Shown here: positions 1-14,600 of the stretch, piece after piece
Layout: every line of letters begins with the position of its first letter
How positions within the stretch are numbered: the stretch's first letter is position 1
NCBI RefSeq assembly: GCF_003013405.1
Contig: NZ_PXZL01000009.1
Span: forward strand, 1-64,000
Direction of reading: 5' to 3'
From: Brevibacillus formosus
GTDB taxonomy: Bacteria > Bacillota > Bacilli > Brevibacillales > Brevibacillaceae
DNA length: 64,000 nucleotides
Notes under the pieces: generated by a model
Told to the model about the DNA's origin: nothing
Seen by the model: the letters and a program-made list of their open reading frames with translations, nothing else
The model's database searches: none
Position numbers and translations under genes: made by a program

Positions 1-2
1 AC

Positions 3-2640
3 GCGGCCCTTTATAAAGGGGAGCCAATTCCACGGGAAGCAACCAAACCATATAGCGAATACATCAAATGGCTGGATAAGCAAAACAAAGAGGAGGCGCT
101 CACTTACTGGGAAAACTACCTCGAAGGCTTTGACCATCAGGCTGATTTCCCCAAGAAGAAGCATGTGGCGGAGGATCGTGCTTATCTGCATATCGATTCT
201 CATTTCACCATATCTCCTGAGAAGACGCAGCAATTGATGCAAATTGCCAATCAAAATCAGGCCACTATGAGCAGTGTAGTTCAATCCCTCTGGGGCATTT
301 TGGCGAGCAAGTACAAAAATTCGGACGATATTGTATTCGGTTCTGTTGTATCTGGTCGTCCTCCCCAGATCCAAGGCATTGAGAGCATGGTTGGCTTGTT
401 CATTAATACGATTCCAACTCGAATCCAAACGAACGGACAGCAATCGTTCAGCGAGCTGCTTAAGACTGTTCAAAAGCAGGCCTTGTCGTCTGCTGCCTAT
501 GATTTTGCCCCTCTTTATGAGATTCAGAGTAAAACACAACTGAAGCAGGAATTGATTGATCATTTGGTGACGTTTGAAAACTACCCGGATAATTCCTTGA
601 AGCACATGGAGGATTCCCTAGGTTTTCAGTTCACTGTTGAAAACGGAGAAGAGCAGACCTCCTATGATTTTAACGTAGTAGTAGCTATCGCACCTTGGAA
701 CGAATTGTATGTGAAGTTGAGCTATAATGCAGCGGTTTATGAGCAGGCATTCGTAGACAGAGTGGAAGGCCATTTGAAAACCGTCATCGACCAAGTCATT
801 CACAACCCTGATGTGCTGCTTCAAGATATCGGGATCATCACAGATGAGGAAAAACAGCAATTGCTGGTAGCTTATAACGACACAGCAGCTGAATATCCGC
901 GGGACAAAATGATTTTTGAGCTCATCGCAGAGCAAGCAGGCCAAACGCCAAATAAAATAGCGGCTGTCTGCGGGGATGAAAGCCTTACATATCAGGAGCT
1001 TTGCGAACGTTCGAACAAGTTGGCCAGAGCTCTTCGCGAGAGAGGAATTACCCAAGGCAGCATCGTCTCGATTATGGCGGAGCATTCGCTGGAGTTGATT
1101 GTGGCAATCTTGGGAGTCTTACAGTCAGGCGGAGCCTATTTGCCGATTGATCCAGAGTATCCGATAGAGAGAATTCAGTATTTATTGGAAGACAGTCAAA
1201 CGACGATTCTCTTAACGCAGTCTCAGCTTCAAGAAAAAATCGAGTTTAAAGGGGATATCCTTTATCTCGACAATCCCTCCTTGTATGAAGGTGACAGCAC
1301 GAATCTTGTTACCGAGTGCACACCTGATGATTTGGCTTACATGATCTATACGTCTGGCTCCACTGGGAATCCGAAAGGTGCGATGATTACCCATCAAGGT
1401 CTGGTCAATTACATTTGGTGGGCTAACAAGGTGTATGTCGAGGGTGAAGCTGTAGACTTTCCGCTCTACTCTTCCATTTCATTTGATTTGACCGTCACCT
1501 CGATCTTCACACCACTTATTTCGGGCAACACCATCTATGTTTACAGAGGAGCAGACAAGGTACAGGTCATTTTAGACATCATCCAAGACAATAAAGTGGG
1601 AATCATCAAGCTGACACCCACTCATCTGAAGCTGATTGAAGAAATAGACGGCTGGAAGAGCAGCATCAGACGGTTTATTGTCGGTGGTGAGAACTTGCCA
1701 ACTCAATTGGCGAAGAGAATCTATGAGAACTTTGGACAGAATGTCAAGATTTTCAATGAGTATGGACCTACCGAAACAGTTGTGGGCTGCATGATATATT
1801 TGTATGACCCAGAAAAACCCATTCAAGAATCAGTACCAATCGGAGTCCCCGCAGACAATGTCCAGCTTTATTTGCTAGATTCCTCCATGCAGCCGATACC
1901 CGTTGGCTCCATTGGTGAAATGTATATATCTGGAGATGGAGTAGCTAAAGGATATTTCAATAGACCAGAACTGACCCAGGAAAAGTTCATCGATAATCCG
2001 TTCCGTCCGGGGACCAAAATGTATCGAACAGGCGATCTGGCGAAATGGCTGCCCGACGGCCATATGGAATACTTGGGAAGAATCGACCATCAAGTCAAAA
2101 TTCGTGGGCATCGGATTGAGATGGGCGAAATTGAGAAGCGTTTGACGCAGCATGAATGGATCAAGGAAGCCGTCGTTATCGCTGAAAAGGATGACAGTGG
2201 TCAAAATGTGCTCTATGCCTACATGGTTTCCGAGCAGGAGTTGACCGTATCTGAACTACGAGAGTATCTGGGAAGTACGCTTCCTTCCTACATGATCCCG
2301 TCCTTCTTTGTCCGTCTGGAGGAAATTCCGCTGACAGCCAATGGAAAAGTAGAGCGGAAGAAATTGCCGAAGCCTGACGGTGCAGTTGTTACTGGAACAG
2401 CGTACGTCGCTCCTCAGAATGAAACGGAAACAAAATTAGCTGAGATTTGGCAACAGGTCCTGGGGGTTAGCCGAGTAGGCGTTCACGATCATTTCTTTGA
2501 TTTGGGCGGGCATTCACTGAAGGCCATGACCGTCATCTTTCAAGTCTCCAAAGCGTTGGAAGTGGATTTGCCAGTAAAGGCACTGTTCGAGAACCCGACC
2601 GTAGCCGAGCTGGCTGCCTTTATCTCGAAATCGGGGAAAA
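3..2640 (+). other. TycC module 1: partial C, A (Asn), T
   Basis: The condensation domain is visible only from its middle to about base 850. The adenylation domain runs from about 915 to 2380, with the ATP-binding core YTSGSTGNPKG near 1345 and the pocket core FDLTVTSIF near 1480. The pocket code DLTKIGEVG is the published Asn signature. The carrier motif LGGHSLKAM has its phosphopantetheine serine at 2514-2516. Confidence 0.93.
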
Positions 2641-5600
2641 GCAAGTACACAGCCATTCAACCGGTTGAGGTCAAAGAATTTTATCCCGTATCTTCTGCTC
2701 AAAAAAGAATGTATATTCTTCAGCAATTTGAAGGAAGTGGCATCAGCTATAACATTTCGGGTGCAATGTTGCTGGAAGGAAAGCTGGATTACGATCGTTT
2801 TGCGAGCACCGTCCAACGACTGGCGGAGCGCCACGAAGCCTTGCGCACCTCCTTCCACCGTATCGATGGCGAACCTGTACAGAAAGTCCATGATGAGGTA
2901 GAAATCCCAATCCTGATGCTGAAGTCTACGGAAGACAAGGCGGAGCAGATCATGCGAGATTTCGTCCGTCCTTTTGACCTCGGAATCGCTCCGTTGATTC
3001 GAACAGGCTTGGTCCAGTTGGGCAAAGACCGTCATTTGTTCCTGCTCGACATGCACCATATCATCTCGGACGGTGTTTCGTCCCAAATTTTGCTGAGTGA
3101 ATTTGCCAAGTCGTACCAAGGGGAAGCCTTGCAGCCTCTTCCTCTCCAATACAAGGATTTCGCTGCCTGGCAAAATGAGCTGTTCCAGACGGACGTGTAC
3201 AAGAAGCAGGAGCTCCACTGGTTGAATACGTTTGCTGATGAAATACCTTTGCTCAATCTGCCGACTGATTATTCGCGTCCAACCATTCAAAGCTTTGAAG
3301 GGGATCTTGTGCTTTTTGACACAGGAAAAGAATTGACGGAGCGTTTGCGCCAGGTGGCAACAGATACGGGAACAACCCTGTATATGGTCTTGCTCGCGGC
3401 TTATTATGTGCTCCTGTCCAAGTATTCCGGTCAAGAGGATATCATTGTAGGCACGCCTGTCGCTGGTCGTTCCCATGCCGACGTAGAAAATATTATGGGG
3501 ATCTTTGTGAATACGTTGGCGATGAGAAATCAGCCTGCGTGCGACAAAACCTTTACGCAATTCTTGCAGGAAGTGAAACAAAATGCGCTGGCGGCCTATG
3601 ACAATCAGGATTATCCATTTGAAGAGCTGGTGGAAAAGCTGGCGATTCAACGTGACATTAGCCGAAATCCTTTGTTTGACACCATGTTTTCTTTGGAAAA
3701 TGCAAATCAGCAGTCACTGCAAATCGAGCAGCTTACAGCAGCTCCGTATGAGTTGTTTAACAAAATTTCAAAGTTCGATCTTGCTTTGAATGCGAGTGAA
3801 TCGCAATCCGACATTCAATTCCAATTCGTATTTGGAACGAAGCTGTTCAAGAAAGAAACCATCCAAAGAATGGCCCATCATTATCTGGAAATCTTGCGTA
3901 CCATTCCTGCACAGCCGAATGCCAAGTTAGCAGAAATCGACATGATGACAGAAGCAGAAAAACGTGCTCTCATCCTGAACGTCAACGATACTTTTGTCGA
4001 ACGTTCCGCAGATCAGGTTTTGCATCAATTGTTTGAAGAGCAAGTAGTGCTTACGCCAGATCAAATAGCTGTAGCCTATAACGGATACACCTTGACCTAC
4101 CGCCAGTTGAACGCCCGGGCCAATCAAGTAGCTCGTTTGCTTCGGAGTAAAGGAACGCAACCAGATACATTGATCGGAATTATGGTAGACCGTTCCATCG
4201 GGATGGTCGTGAGCATGTTGGCTGTCTTAAAAGCAGGTGGTGCGTATACGCCAATTGATCCTACATACCCGCCAGAAAGAATCCAATACATGCTCAGCGA
4301 CAGCAAAGCTCCGATTCTACTGACACAGCGTCATTTGAAAGAGACAGTAGAGTATGCAGGAGAAATCATCGACGTAGACGATGAAGCGATTTATGCAGGT
4401 GACGATACCAATCTTGACAATGTCAATGGCAGGGATGACTTGGCCTATGTCATCTATACATCTGGATCGACAGGAAATCCGAAAGGGGTTATGATCGCGC
4501 ATCAAGCGATTTGCAATCACATGCTGTGGATGAAGAATGCCTTCCCACTGCGTACAGAAGATGCTGTCCTGCAAAAAACGCCGTTTTCCTTCGACGCTTC
4601 CGTATGGGAATTTTATTTGCCGCTGATTACGGGGGGACGCCTGGTACTGGCAAAGCCGGACGGACATCGAGACATCGAGTACATGACTCGCATAATCAGG
4701 GAAGAGAAGATCACAACTTTACAGATGGTTCCTTCCTTGCTGGACCTGATCATGACCGAACCGGGATGGAGCTCTTGCACGAGCTTGCAACGCGTATTCT
4801 GCGGTGGAGAAGCACTAACACCTGCACTTGTTTCGCGCTTTTACCAGACGCAAACGGCCCAGTTGATTAACCTCTATGGTCCTACAGAATCCACGATTGA
4901 TGCGACATACTGGATTTGCCCTCGTTTGCCGGAGTATGGTGTGATTCCCATTGGCAAACCGATTGATAACGTCCGTTTGTACGTCGTAAATGCGAGCAAC
5001 CAGCTCCAGCCTATAGGGGTTCCAGGAGAACTGTGCATTGCTGGCGATGGTTTGGCCCGCGGCTACTGGAATCGTGAAGAACTGACAGCAGCCAGCTTCA
5101 TTGACAATCCGTTTGAACCGGGGAGTAGGATGTACCGCACTGGAGACATGGTAAGGTACCTAGCCTGCGGCAACGTGGAATATCTCGGACGCATCGACCA
5201 TCAGGTCAAAATCAGAGGCCACCGGATCGAACTGGGTGAGATCGAAGCAAGACTTTTGCAGCATGAATGGGTAAAAACGGCTATTGTCCTTGCCCGTCCA
5301 GATGAAAAAGGGCAAAACAACCTGTACGCCTATATCGTTTCCGATCGGGAAATCAAGACAGCCGACCTGAGAGCTTATATGGCGTCCCATTTGCCAGCTT
5401 ATATGGTTCCTTCTTATTTTGTTTATTTGGAGAAGCTGCCGCTCACAGCAAATGGCAAAGTGGATCGCAAAGCATTGCCTCAACCTGAGGGAGCAATCTC
5501 ATCTGAAGCCGTGTTTGTAGCGCCGCGCAATGAAGTGGAAGCCACGCTCGCAGACATTTGGCAAAGTGTACTTGGCGTGAACCCAATCGGGGTACACGAT

Positions 5601-8600
5601 CATTTCTTCGAGTTGGGCGGACATTCCTTAAAGGCGATGAATGTCATCTCTTTGATCCATCGTACCCTTCAAGTAGATGTGCCGTTGAAAACATTGTTTG
5701 AATCGCCTACGATTGCTGACTTGTCAGCATATATCGCTACTGCTGGCAAAGGCAAGTATACGACGATTGAACCTGTTCAAAAGCAGGAGTATTACTCCCT
5801 GTCTTCTGCCCAAAAGAGAATGTTTATTCTCCGACAAATGGAAGGTGCAGGTATCAGCTACAACATGCCGGGCCTCTTGTACATCGATGGCAAGCTGGAT
5901 ACAGAGCGTTTGCAACAAGCTCTCAAAAGTTTGGTGAGACGCCATGAATCTCTGCGCACCTCGTTCCATTCCATGAAAGGAGAGACTGTTCAGCGCGTAC
6001 ATGAAGATGTCGAGCTGGCAATCTCGTTGATGGAGTCAACAGAGGGAGAGCTCAAACAAATCGTCGAGCAATTTATTCAACCGTTCGATTTGGAAAAAGC
6101 TCCACTAATGCGCGCTGGACTTGTCAAACTGGCTCCAGAACGCCATCTTTTCATGCTGGATTTTCACCATATTGTCGTCGATGGGGTATCGATTGGCATT
6201 TTAGTTCAAGAGCTTGCTCAGCTTTATCATGGGGAAGAGCTGCCAGAACTGAACATTCAGTACAAGGACTATGCCCATTGGCAGAATCAATGGTTCGAGA
6301 CGGAAGAGTTTGCTGCTCAGGAAGCCTATTGGATCGATGCCTTTGCGGGAGAAATTCCTGTATTAAATCTTGCAACGGATTATCCGAGACCTTCTGTGAA
6401 AAGCTTCGAGGGTGAGCGGTTGGTTTTCGGCTCCGGTGCCCTTTTGAAAAAAGAACTGAATCGACTTGCCCAAGGTACAGGAGCTACGCTCTACATGGTT
6501 TTGCTGGCGGCCTACAATGTACTCCTTTCCAAATACTCTGGACAAGAGGACATTATTGTTGGTGCGCCTACCGCTGGGAGGTCCCATGCAGAAACGGATT
6601 CGATCATCGGTATGTTTGTCAATACACTGGCATTGCGAAACGAGCCAGTGGGGGCTAAGACCTTCCTTAGCTTTTTGGCAGAAGTAAAAAACAATACGCT
6701 GAAAGCCTTTGAGAATCAGGATTATCCACTGGATGAGCTGATCGATAAGCTGAACATTCAACGGGATCTGAGCCGCAATCCTTTATTTGACACCGTATTT
6801 ATCTTGCAAAATATGGATCAGAAGCCCTTCGAAATGGAGCAACTGACGTTTACACCCTATATGGCCGAAGTGAATCAGGCCAAGTTTGATCTGTCATTAG
6901 AGGCGTACGAAGAAGATGAGGAGATCATCTTTAGCCTTGATTACTGCACCAAATTATTTACAAGAGAGACGATTGAAAAAATAGCGGCACATTTCATTCG
7001 AATCCTTCATGCAGTTATTGAGCAACAAACCATTACCTTATCCGAAATTACGATGCTTTCTGATGAAGAAAAGCATCGCTTGTTAGTAGAATTCAACCAA
7101 ACGCATACGGAATATCCGCAGAACAAGACACTACATGAGCTGTTTGAGGAGCAAGTGGACAAAACACCACTGGTTGCTGCGGTTGAAATTGGCGATAAGC
7201 AGATGTCCTATCGCGAATTGAATGAGCGAGCAAACCAGCTTGCTGTTACCTTGCGTGAACGGGGAGTAAAGGCTAACGAATTCGTAGGAATCATGGCAAA
7301 CCGTTCTGTAGAAATGGTTGTGGGAATCATGGCCATTTTGAAAGCAGGTGGAGCCTATGTGCCTATCGACCCCGAATATCCAGAAGATCGTGTGGCCTAC
7401 ATGCTGGAGGATTCCGAAGCCCGTCTGGTGCTTACCCAAAAACATCTTGGAGCTAAGCTGGCTTCTAGTGTGAGGGTGGAATGCTTGTATCTGGAGGAAG
7501 AGAAAAACTATTCTCCCAACCGTTCGAATCTCGAGCCGATTCAATCCGCTTCCGATTTGGCTTATGTCATCTATACATCGGGGACAACTGGCAAGCCAAA
7601 AGGAGTAATGATCGAGCATCGTAGCATTGTCAACAGCGTGTTGTGGAAAAAAGAGGAGTATCAGTTTAGCGTCCAGGATAGAAATCTGGTGCCTCTGTCC
7701 TTTGCCTTTGACGGCTTTGTTCTTTCCTTCTTTACACCGATTCTTTCCGGTTCAACCGCCGTCTTGGCGAAGGATGAAGAAGCCAAAGACCCTGTCTCTC
7801 TCAGAAAACTCATTGCAGCTGCGAGATGCACCCAAATGACATGCGTGCCAAGTTTATTCCAAGCGATATTGGAATGCGGTTCTGCTGCGGATATCAGCTC
7901 CCTGCAAACCGTCACACTAGGGGGCGAAAAAGTATCTGCACAGCTCGTTGAGAAGAGCAACCAGCAGAATCCGCAACTGGTCATCGCCAATGAATACGGT
8001 CCGACAGAAAGCAGTGTCGTCGCCACGTGGCAGCGAATTTCGCAACTGGATTCTACAATAACGATCGGACGTCCCATTGCCAATACCAGCATCTATATCG
8101 TGGACAAATTCCATCAGCTACAGCCAATCGGCGTCATCGGGGAAATTTGCATCGGTGGCCACGGTTTGGCACGTGGATATTGGAACAAGCCGGAACTCAC
8201 AGCGGAGAAGTTCGTTTCTCATCCGTATTTGGAAGGCGAGCGCATGTACAAGACGGGAGATCTAGGAAAGTGGCTCCCTGACGGAACGATTGAATTTATC
8301 GGTCGCTTGGATGAACAGGTAAAAATAAGGGGATATCGGATTGAGATCGGCGAGATTGAGTCGGTTATGCTCTCCTTTGAAAAGCTGACTTCGGCTGTCG
8401 TGATTGTCCATGAAGATCAACAGGGCCAAACGTCGCTTGCTGCTTATTTTACGGCAGAAGAAAAGCTTGAAGTCTCGAATCTGTGGACGTATCTGGCACA
8501 AAGCTTGCCGTCTTACATGATTCCTGCGTACTTGATTCAGCTCGATCATCTCCCGCTTACTCCAAATGGAAAGATTGACAGGAAAGCCTTGCCGAAACCA

Positions 8601-11600
8601 GAAGGCAGACCTGTAACGGGAGCAGAATATGTGGCGCCAACAAGTCCAGTGGAAAGCAGGCTGGTGGAGATTTGGGAACAGGTGCTTGGACTAAGTGAAA
8701 TCGGTGTCCTCGACAACTTCTTCCAGATAGGCGGGCATTCCTTGAAAGCCATGTCGCTCGCCGCACAGATCCATCGAGAGTATCAAGTCGAGCTTCCACT
8801 CAGAGTGCTCTTTGCGACACCTACCATCCAGGCATTGGCACAGTATATCGAGACAAGTGGGAAAGATACGCATATACCGATCCAGCCTGTACCGGAGCAA
8901 GCGTATTATCCCGTTTCTTCTGCACAAAAGAGGATGTTTGTCCTGCGCCAGTTTGAAGGAACAGGCACAGTCTATAACATGCCAAGTGTGATGTTTATTG
9001 AAGGCGATCTGGATCATGCACGCTTTGAAACCGCGATACAAGGGCTGGTCAAGCGGCACGAATCGTTTCGGACATCCTTCCACACAGTGAATGGCGAGCC
9101 TGTTCAGCGTGTACATGAGACAGTCGAACTGGATGTTAGCTATGAGGATTTGACCGAAGACCAGGTCGAGCAAACCATCGAATCATTTGTGCAAGCATTT
9201 GATCTGGAGAAGGCTCCGTTATTGAGGGTCGGACTCTTCAGATTGGGAGAGAAGCGACATCTTTTCCTGATGGATATGCATCACATCATTTCGGATGGGG
9301 TATCTGTAGGAATCATCATGGAAGAATTCTCGAAGCTGTATCGAAACGAATATTTGCCAGAGCTTACTGTTCAATACAAAGATTTTGCTGTCTGGCAGAC
9401 TGATCTATTCCAAACAGACATCTATACAAAGCACGAGAACTACTGGTTGAAGTCCTTCGCGGGTGACATTCCGGTGCTGAATCTGCCCAGCGATTATTCT
9501 CGCCCGCTGGTTCAAAGCTTTGAGGGAGATTGCATTACGTTCCAGACAGACAAAACGCTGATGGACGATTTATACAAGCTCGCCCATGAGAACCAAACCA
9601 CGCTGTTTATGGTCTTGTTAGCAGCTTACAATGTACTCCTTTCCAAATACAGCGGCCAAGAAGACATCGTAGTGGGAACGCCGATTGCCGGCAGATCGCA
9701 TGCGGATGTAGAAAAAGTCTTGGGGATGTTTGTCAATACATTAGCTTTGCGAAACTATCCTGAAGGAACGAAATCGTTCCAGGCATTTTTGGAAGATGTC
9801 AAACAGAATACGCTGCAAGCATACGCCCATCAGGATTATCCGTTTGAAGCGTTGGTCGAAAAACTGGAAATCCAGCGTGATCTTAGCAGAAACCCACTGT
9901 TTGACACCATGTTTATTTTGCAAAACCTGGACAAAAAAGCTTATGAGCTGGATGGGCTGAAATTTGAAGCCTACTCCGGAGATGGGCAGCAAGGTAACGC
10001 CAAATTCGATCTCACACTGGAAGCGCATGAGGATGAGACAGGAATTCATTTTGGGCTCGTATACTCCACGAAATTGTTCCAAAGAGACACGATGGAAAGA
10101 ATGGCAGGTCATTTCCTCCAGGTGCTGCGAGGAGTCATCGCGGACCAAACAGCGGCGTTGCATGAAATCAATCTGCTCGATGAGGAAGAAAAACACCTTG
10201 TAACTGTTGCATTCAACAACACGTTTGCCGCGTATCCACGTGAAAGCACGATTCAGGAGCTGTTCGAGGAGCAAGTAGAAAGAACACCCGAGCATACTGC
10301 GGTTGTGATGAATGAACAGATGCTGACGTATCGGGAGCTGAACCAAAAAGCAAATCAGATCGCAAGTGCTCTTCGCCGATTGGAAGTAGGAAGAGACAGC
10401 GTTGTAGGTTTGTTGGCAGATCGTTCTCTCGAGATGATCACAGGCATTATGGGGATCATCAAAGCAGGAGGCGCCTACTTAGGGATTGACCCAGAGCATC
10501 CAGGTGAGCGCATTTCTTACATGCTCGAAGATGGCGGCGTGAAGGTTGTCCTTGTTCAAAGACATCTGTTGCATCTCGTCGAAGAAGGTCTCATTCCAAT
10601 CGTTTTGGAAGACGAGAGTCTGGAGCAAGAAGATGACAGCAACCTGACCAATTTCAATGACGCCAAAGACTTGGCCTATGTGATGTACACGTCGGGTTCA
10701 ACGGGAAAACCAAAAGGTGTCATGGTAGAGCATCGCAATGTCACCCGATTGGTCAAAAATACGAATTACGTTCAGGTACGCGAAGAAGATCGCATGATTC
10801 AAACGGGCGCTATTGGCTTCGACGCCATGACGTTTGAGATTTTCGGAGCTCTGTTGCATGGGGCTGGCTTGTTCCTCGTGAGCAAGGATGTTCTGTTGGA
10901 TGCGGAGAAGCTGGGCAGCTTCCTGCGAGAGAATCGGATTACAACGATGTGGTTAACTTCACCACTGTTTAACCAGCTTTCGCAAGACAACCCGGCGATG
11001 TTTGAAGGTTTGCGTGCGTTAATCGTCGGTGGCGAAGCACTGTCGCCAAGACACATCAACAAAGTGAACAGCACCCATCCCGCTTTGGAAATTTGGAACG
11101 GATACGGCCCGACAGAAAACACAACTTTCTCTACATGCTATTTGATTGAGAAGGAATTCGAAGACAATATTCCGATTGGGAAACCGATCACGAACTCCAC
11201 TGCCTATATCGTGGATCGCTACAATCAGCCGCAGCCAATCGGGGTGCCAGGTGAACTGTGCGTAGGTGGAGATGGGGTAGCCAGAGGTTATTTGAACAAG
11301 CCGGAATTAACCGCCGAGAAGTTTGTTCCGAATCCGTTTGTTTCTGGTGAAAACATGTACCGCACAGGGGATTTGGCAAGATGGAAGGCGGATGGAACGA
11401 TTGAGTATTTGGGACGTATCGACCAACAGGTAAAGATCAGAGGATATCGGATCGAGCTTGGGGAAATCGAGAGCGTTCTGACCAATCTGGAAAAGGTAAA
11501 AGAAGCTGTTGTTACGGTGATGGATGATACGAACGGCCAAAAAGCTCTCTGCGCTTATTTTGTTCCAGAAGAGGAACTCGACGCAGCAGAGCTGAGAGAG

Positions 11601-14600
11601 GCTATTTCCAAAGAATTGCCTAGCTACATGGTTCCATCCTTCTATGTTCAAATGGATAAACTGCCTTTGACGGCAAACGGGAAGGTCAATCGTAGAGCTT
11701 TGCCTGAACCATCTGGGGATCGGGTACAGAGCTCCACATATGTCGCCCCGCAAAACGCAACTGAGCAGAAGCTGGCTGAAATTTGGCAAGAGGTTCTGGG
11801 TATTCATCCGATAGGCATACACGACAACTTCTTTGAACTGGGTGGTCACTCCCTGAAGGCTATGAATGTAATCACGCAGGTGCATAGAGCATTTCAGGTA
11901 GAGCTTCCGTTAAAAGCACTGTTTGAATCTCCTACGATCCATGAGCTGGCTGCTTATATCACTGCGAGTGAAATTGAACAGTTCGAGACCATCCAACCAG
12001 TAGAGCAAGCAGACTTTTACCCAGTCTCGTTCGCTCAAAAAAGAATGTACATCCTGCATGAGTTTGAAGGAAGCGGGATCAGCTACAACGTGCCAAATGT
12101 GTTGATCATAGATGGCCAACTGGATTACAAACGATTTGAACATGCGATCCGAACACTAGTAAAACGGCATGAATCCTTGCGAACATCCTTCCATTCGAAA
12201 AACGGGGAACCCGTGCAACGAGTCCATGAGGATGTCACGCTGCTCATCGGTATTTCCGAGGCGACAGAAGACCAAGTAGAGCAACGCATTCAGGAGTTGG
12301 TTCAGCCGTTTGATCTCGAGGTGGCTCCGCTGTTCCGGGTGCACTTGTTGAAGCTGGGAGCAGAACGACACTTGTTCTTCATGGATATGCACCACATTAT
12401 CTCCGATGGTGTATCGCTTGCAGTCATCGCCAAGGAGTTTGCGAGCTTGTACGAAGAAAAGCAGCTCCCTGACATGCGTATCCAGTACAAAGATTTTGCT
12501 GCTTGGCAGACGAAGCTGTCCCAGTCTGAGCGTTTCCAAAAACAGGAGGATTATTGGACGAATGTCTTTGCAGGGGAGATTCCGTTACTCAACCTGCCAA
12601 ATGATTTCCCAAGACCTACTGTTCAAAGCTTCGAAGGCGACACGGTAGCGATCGGTACAGGAAAGCACTTGCTTGCGGAGTTACGACAACTCGCTGCAAA
12701 TACGGGCTCCACACTGTTCATGGTGCTTTTAGCGGCCTACAATGTGCTGCTGTCCAAATACGCAGGACAGGAAGAAATCGTAGTCGGTACACCGATTGCA
12801 GGTCGATCCCACGCAGATGTGGAACGAATCGTCGGCATGTTTGTCAACACGCTTGCCTTGAAAAATGTGGCAGGAGGCAGCCTGACCTTCCGCGAGTTTT
12901 TGGGTGACGTAAAACAAAATGCGCTGCAAGCGTTTGAACATCAGGACTATCCGTTTGAACATCTCGTAGATAAGTTGCAAGTACGGCGCGATTTAAGCCG
13001 AAATCCATTGTTTGATACGATGTTCAGTCTGGGGCTTTCGGACTCCTCTGCATTCGAAATTGCTGGACTCAACATGTCTGCTTATCCGGTAGATGGCAAG
13101 ATCGCGAAATTCGATATCGCTCTGGATGCGATGGAACAACAGGATGAGCTTCTCGTGCAGTTCAATTATTGCACGAAGTTGTTTACAAAAGAATCGATCG
13201 ACCGCATGGCAACTCATTACGTCAATCTTCTACAGACGATCATTGCCAATCCAGATCGCAAGCTGGCAGAGATCAATGTTTTGTCAAAGGATGAGATGGA
13301 GCAAATGCTGCATGATTTCAATGCAACAAAAGCCGCTTATCCAACAAATAAAACGTTCCAGGAGCTATTCGAGGAGCAGGTCGAAAAAACACCGAACCAG
13401 GTGGCTGTCATCTTCGAGGATGAGCAGCTAACGTATCGGGAATTAAATGAAAAAGCGAACCAACTCGCACGTGTTTTGCGCCAAATGGGAGTCAAGCCAG
13501 AGAGCAATGTCGGCATCATGGTAGACCGCTCCTTGCACATGGTGGTAGGGACGCTCGGTATTTTGAAAGCCGGCGGCGCATACGTCCCGATTGATCCAGA
13601 CTATCCGTTGGAGCGTCAAGCATTCATTTTGGAAGATAGCGATGCGAAGCTGTTCCTTACCTTGCAAAAGATGAATACACAGCTTGCATTCCCGTACGAA
13701 ACTCTCTATCTGGATGAAGAGGGGTTGTATCAGGGAGAAGCGAGCAATCTGGAGCCTGTGGCACTGCCGGAACATGCCGCTTACATCATTTATACTTCCG
13801 GTACGACTGGCAAGCCAAAAGGGGTCGTGATCGAGCACCGGAGCTATGCGAATGTCGCGTTTGCATGGCAGGATGAGTATCACTTGGATACCTTCCCGGT
13901 TCGTTTGCTGCAAATGGCGAGCTTCGCCTTCGACGTATCGACTGGCGACTTTGCCAGAGCATTACTGACAGGAGGGCAACTGGTCATTTGCCCGAATGAG
14001 GTCAAAATGGACCCTGCTTCCTTGTACGAAATCATCAAGCGGTATGAAATTACTATTTTTGAAGCGACGCCAGCTTTGATCATGCCGTTGATGCATTACA
14101 TTTACGAAAATAAGCTCGACATCAGTCAGATGAAGCTCCTGATTCTCGGAGCAGACAGTTGTCCGGCAGAAGACTTCAAGACCTTGCTCGCCAGATTCAG
14201 CCAGACGATGCGCATTGTTAACAGTTATGGAGTAACAGAGGCATGCATCGATTCCAGCTATTACGAAGAAACAGATGTCTCATCCATTCGCTCGGGAACG
14301 GTACCGATCGGAAAACCGCTGCCGAATATGCAGATGTATGTGATGGATCAACAATTGAATCTTCAACCTGTTGGAGTCGTGGGTGAGTTGTGCATCGGTG
14401 GAGCAGGGGTCGCTCGCGGTTATTTGAACAGACCTGAGCTGACGCAGGAGAAGTTCGTACCGAATCCTTTCGCACCAGGTGAACTCTTGTACCGTACGGG
14501 TGATCTGGCGAAATGGCGCGCGGATGGCAATGTAGAATTCCTGGGTCGTAACGATCATCAAGTGAAAATCAGGGGTGTACGTATCGAGCTGGGTGAAATC

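Noticed and set aside
2514..3650. 378-residue open frame on the minus strand inside tycC
   Set aside because: It is antisense to a condensation and carrier region with perfect family motifs on the plus strand. Similar antisense frames recur at matching places in the other modules, as expected from biased codon use in repeated domains.
9741..10346. 201-residue minus-strand frame in tycC
   Set aside because: Shadow of the condensation domain of module 4; its composition is not protein-like and it has no ribosome site.
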